Origin: DAMCZI01 sp032095175
GTDB taxonomy: Bacteria > Bacillota > Clostridia > Clostridiales > Caloramatoraceae
Length of the DNA stretch: 40,494 bases
Assembly (NCBI GenBank): GCA_032095175.1
Contig: DAMCZI010000041.1
Span: 1-40,494 of the forward strand
Direction of reading: 5' to 3'
This document shows, in pieces, positions 39,829-40,494 of this stretch (the first letter of the stretch is position 1; each line of letters starts with the position of its first letter). Below the pieces are notes generated by a model, which worked only from the letters and a program-made list of their open reading frames with translations, was not told where the DNA came from and ran no database searches. A program made the translations under genes and the position numbers.

Positions 39829-40238
39829 AAACTAAAATGTTCGTCTATGGCACACTGATGAGCGGCTTTCGTAATTATGAAAAGTACTTGGATGGAAAAG
39901 TGATTGCAGTTAGAAGTGCATATATATATGGAAAGCTATACAATCTCAAAGAAAAAGGGTGCCCTGGAGTTACAGAAGGCAGTGATAAGGTCTTTGGTCA
40001 GGTTATAAGCTTTGTAGATGATGAGAATCAGAGCTTATTGAATACTATTGATGAATTCGAGAAGTATTTTGAGGATGAGAAGGAAATAATGTTTGAAAGA
40101 AATCCTGTTAAAGTTTATTTTAGTGAAGAGGAAACAGAAGAGCTTTACTATTATAAATTCTTAAGAGAGGATTTGTTTGAAAAATTCAATGCAGAGTATA
40201 TACCAGATGGTAACTGGCGGAGCTTTATGAGTAAATAG
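39822..40238 (+). CDS. Gamma-glutamylcyclotransferase-like (GGCT/AIG2) protein
   Basis: A 138-residue GGCT-fold protein. The N-terminal motif FVYGTLMSGFRNYEKYL (family Y-G-[ST]-L) and NTIDEFEKYFED (region of the catalytic glutamate) are visible. It ends YIPDGNWRSFMSK. Family members release 5-oxoproline from gamma-glutamyl compounds. Overlap with pcp (ATGCTAG) indicates translational coupling. Both enzymes yield 5-oxoproline, which makes the context meaningful. A gamma-glutamylamine cyclotransferase role is an alternative. Confidence 0.8.
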   Translation: MLETKMFVYGTLMSGFRNYEKYLDGKVIAVRSAYIYGKLYNLKEKGCPGVTEGSDKVFGQVISFVDDENQSLLNTIDEFEKYFEDEKEIMFERNPVKVYFSEEETEELYYYKFLREDLFEKFNAEYIPDGNWRSFMSK

Positions 40239-40253
40239 TTATGTTGTATGTAA

Positions 40254-40363
40254 ATATAAATCGTAAAATTCTATTACGTTTTGTTTTTTAAACATCCTAA
40301 GATCAGACCAATACTGCAGGGCTGTTTAAAAAAACAAAATGTAAAGAATTTTACGATTTATAT
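40254..40363. repeat. Structured hairpin element (S2), related to 20148-20264
   Basis: The outer stem from ATATAAATCGTAAAATTCT pairs with its complement ending at 40363. The internal bulge TTCTATTAC/GTAAAGAA is followed by a stem of GTTTTGTTTTTTAAAC with GTTTAAAAAAACAAAAT. The apical region ATCCTA, ACCAAT, GCAGGGCT is shared with the copy at 20148. The stems differ in both arms together, so pairing is preserved. It follows the GGCT gene by 15 bp. After it, up to the window end, I see only a small ATGTAAT/ATTACAT hairpin (about 40429-40449). Confidence 0.8.
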
Positions 40364-40494
40364 ATAGTTCCCCATCATAGATAATAAAATGGCAGGGTTA
40401 ATTGAAACCGTTTCTTAAAACATAATCAAATGTAATCATGAGCATTACATCTCATATGTTCTTATGCAGATTATCCTGCACGACCATAGACGAA

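Overview
The window looks like chromosome from a low-GC anaerobic Firmicute, most probably Clostridium or a close relative. The DNA is AT-rich. Ribosome binding sites are strong (AGGAGG, GGGGGTGG) and GTG and TTG starts occur. The gene content is clostridial: an HgdC/HgdB-type ATP-driven reductase, M29 aminopeptidase, T-box-controlled TrpP, DUF969/DUF979/Pcp, YabE-like and ClpE-like proteins, and an apparent selenoprotein. I see no rRNA, tRNA, CRISPR array, prophage or complete insertion sequence. The window does carry at least three families of dispersed palindromic or structured repeats.

Layout. 0-2 kb: a peroxiredoxin on the minus strand whose catalytic cysteine codon is an in-frame UGA (probable selenocysteine), then an AIM24-family gene. 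2-3.6 kb: a promoter with a palindromic operator, a 31-codon candidate RiPP precursor, a terminator-like hairpin and a radical SAM/SPASM maturase. 3.8-6.4 kb: a small zinc-ribbon protein and a LysR regulator divergent from a CofE-like ligase. 6.5-9.7 kb: aminopeptidase AmpS, a tryptophan T-box with trpP, a deleted second copy of ampS reduced to promoter, RBS and last 29 codons, and an orphan ATP-cone gene. 10-16 kb: an XRE regulator with eight exact 29-residue repeats, a two-component system and a three-gene ABC-2 exporter. 16-20 kb: a MerR-methyltransferase fusion, an MFS exporter with a possible translational attenuator, and a transglutaminase-like protein.

20-26 kb: a 276-bp structured palindromic element, an ECF sigma/membrane protein/zinc-ribbon operon, a dehydratase-like protein with a DUF3343 protein and its ATP-dependent activator, a 58-residue unknown protein, and a HAD phosphatase. 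26-33 kb: a chemotaxis receptor, two gene remnants, a class I isoprenoid-synthase-like protein and two exported proteins. 33-37 kb: a YabE-like 3D-domain protein and a ClpE-like unfoldase. 37-40 kb: DUF969-DUF979-Pcp-gamma-glutamylcyclotransferase, which together suggest 5-oxoproline metabolism.

The most unusual signals are: (1) the UGA at the peroxidatic position; (2) the precursor/maturase pair with its own operator; (3) a two-hairpin intergenic element in three copies (21.9, 25.1, 39.0 kb) whose two hairpins carry mutually complementary loop segments; (4) a long hairpin with a conserved apical region and covarying stem at 20.1 and 40.3 kb; (5) the precisely deleted ampS copy.
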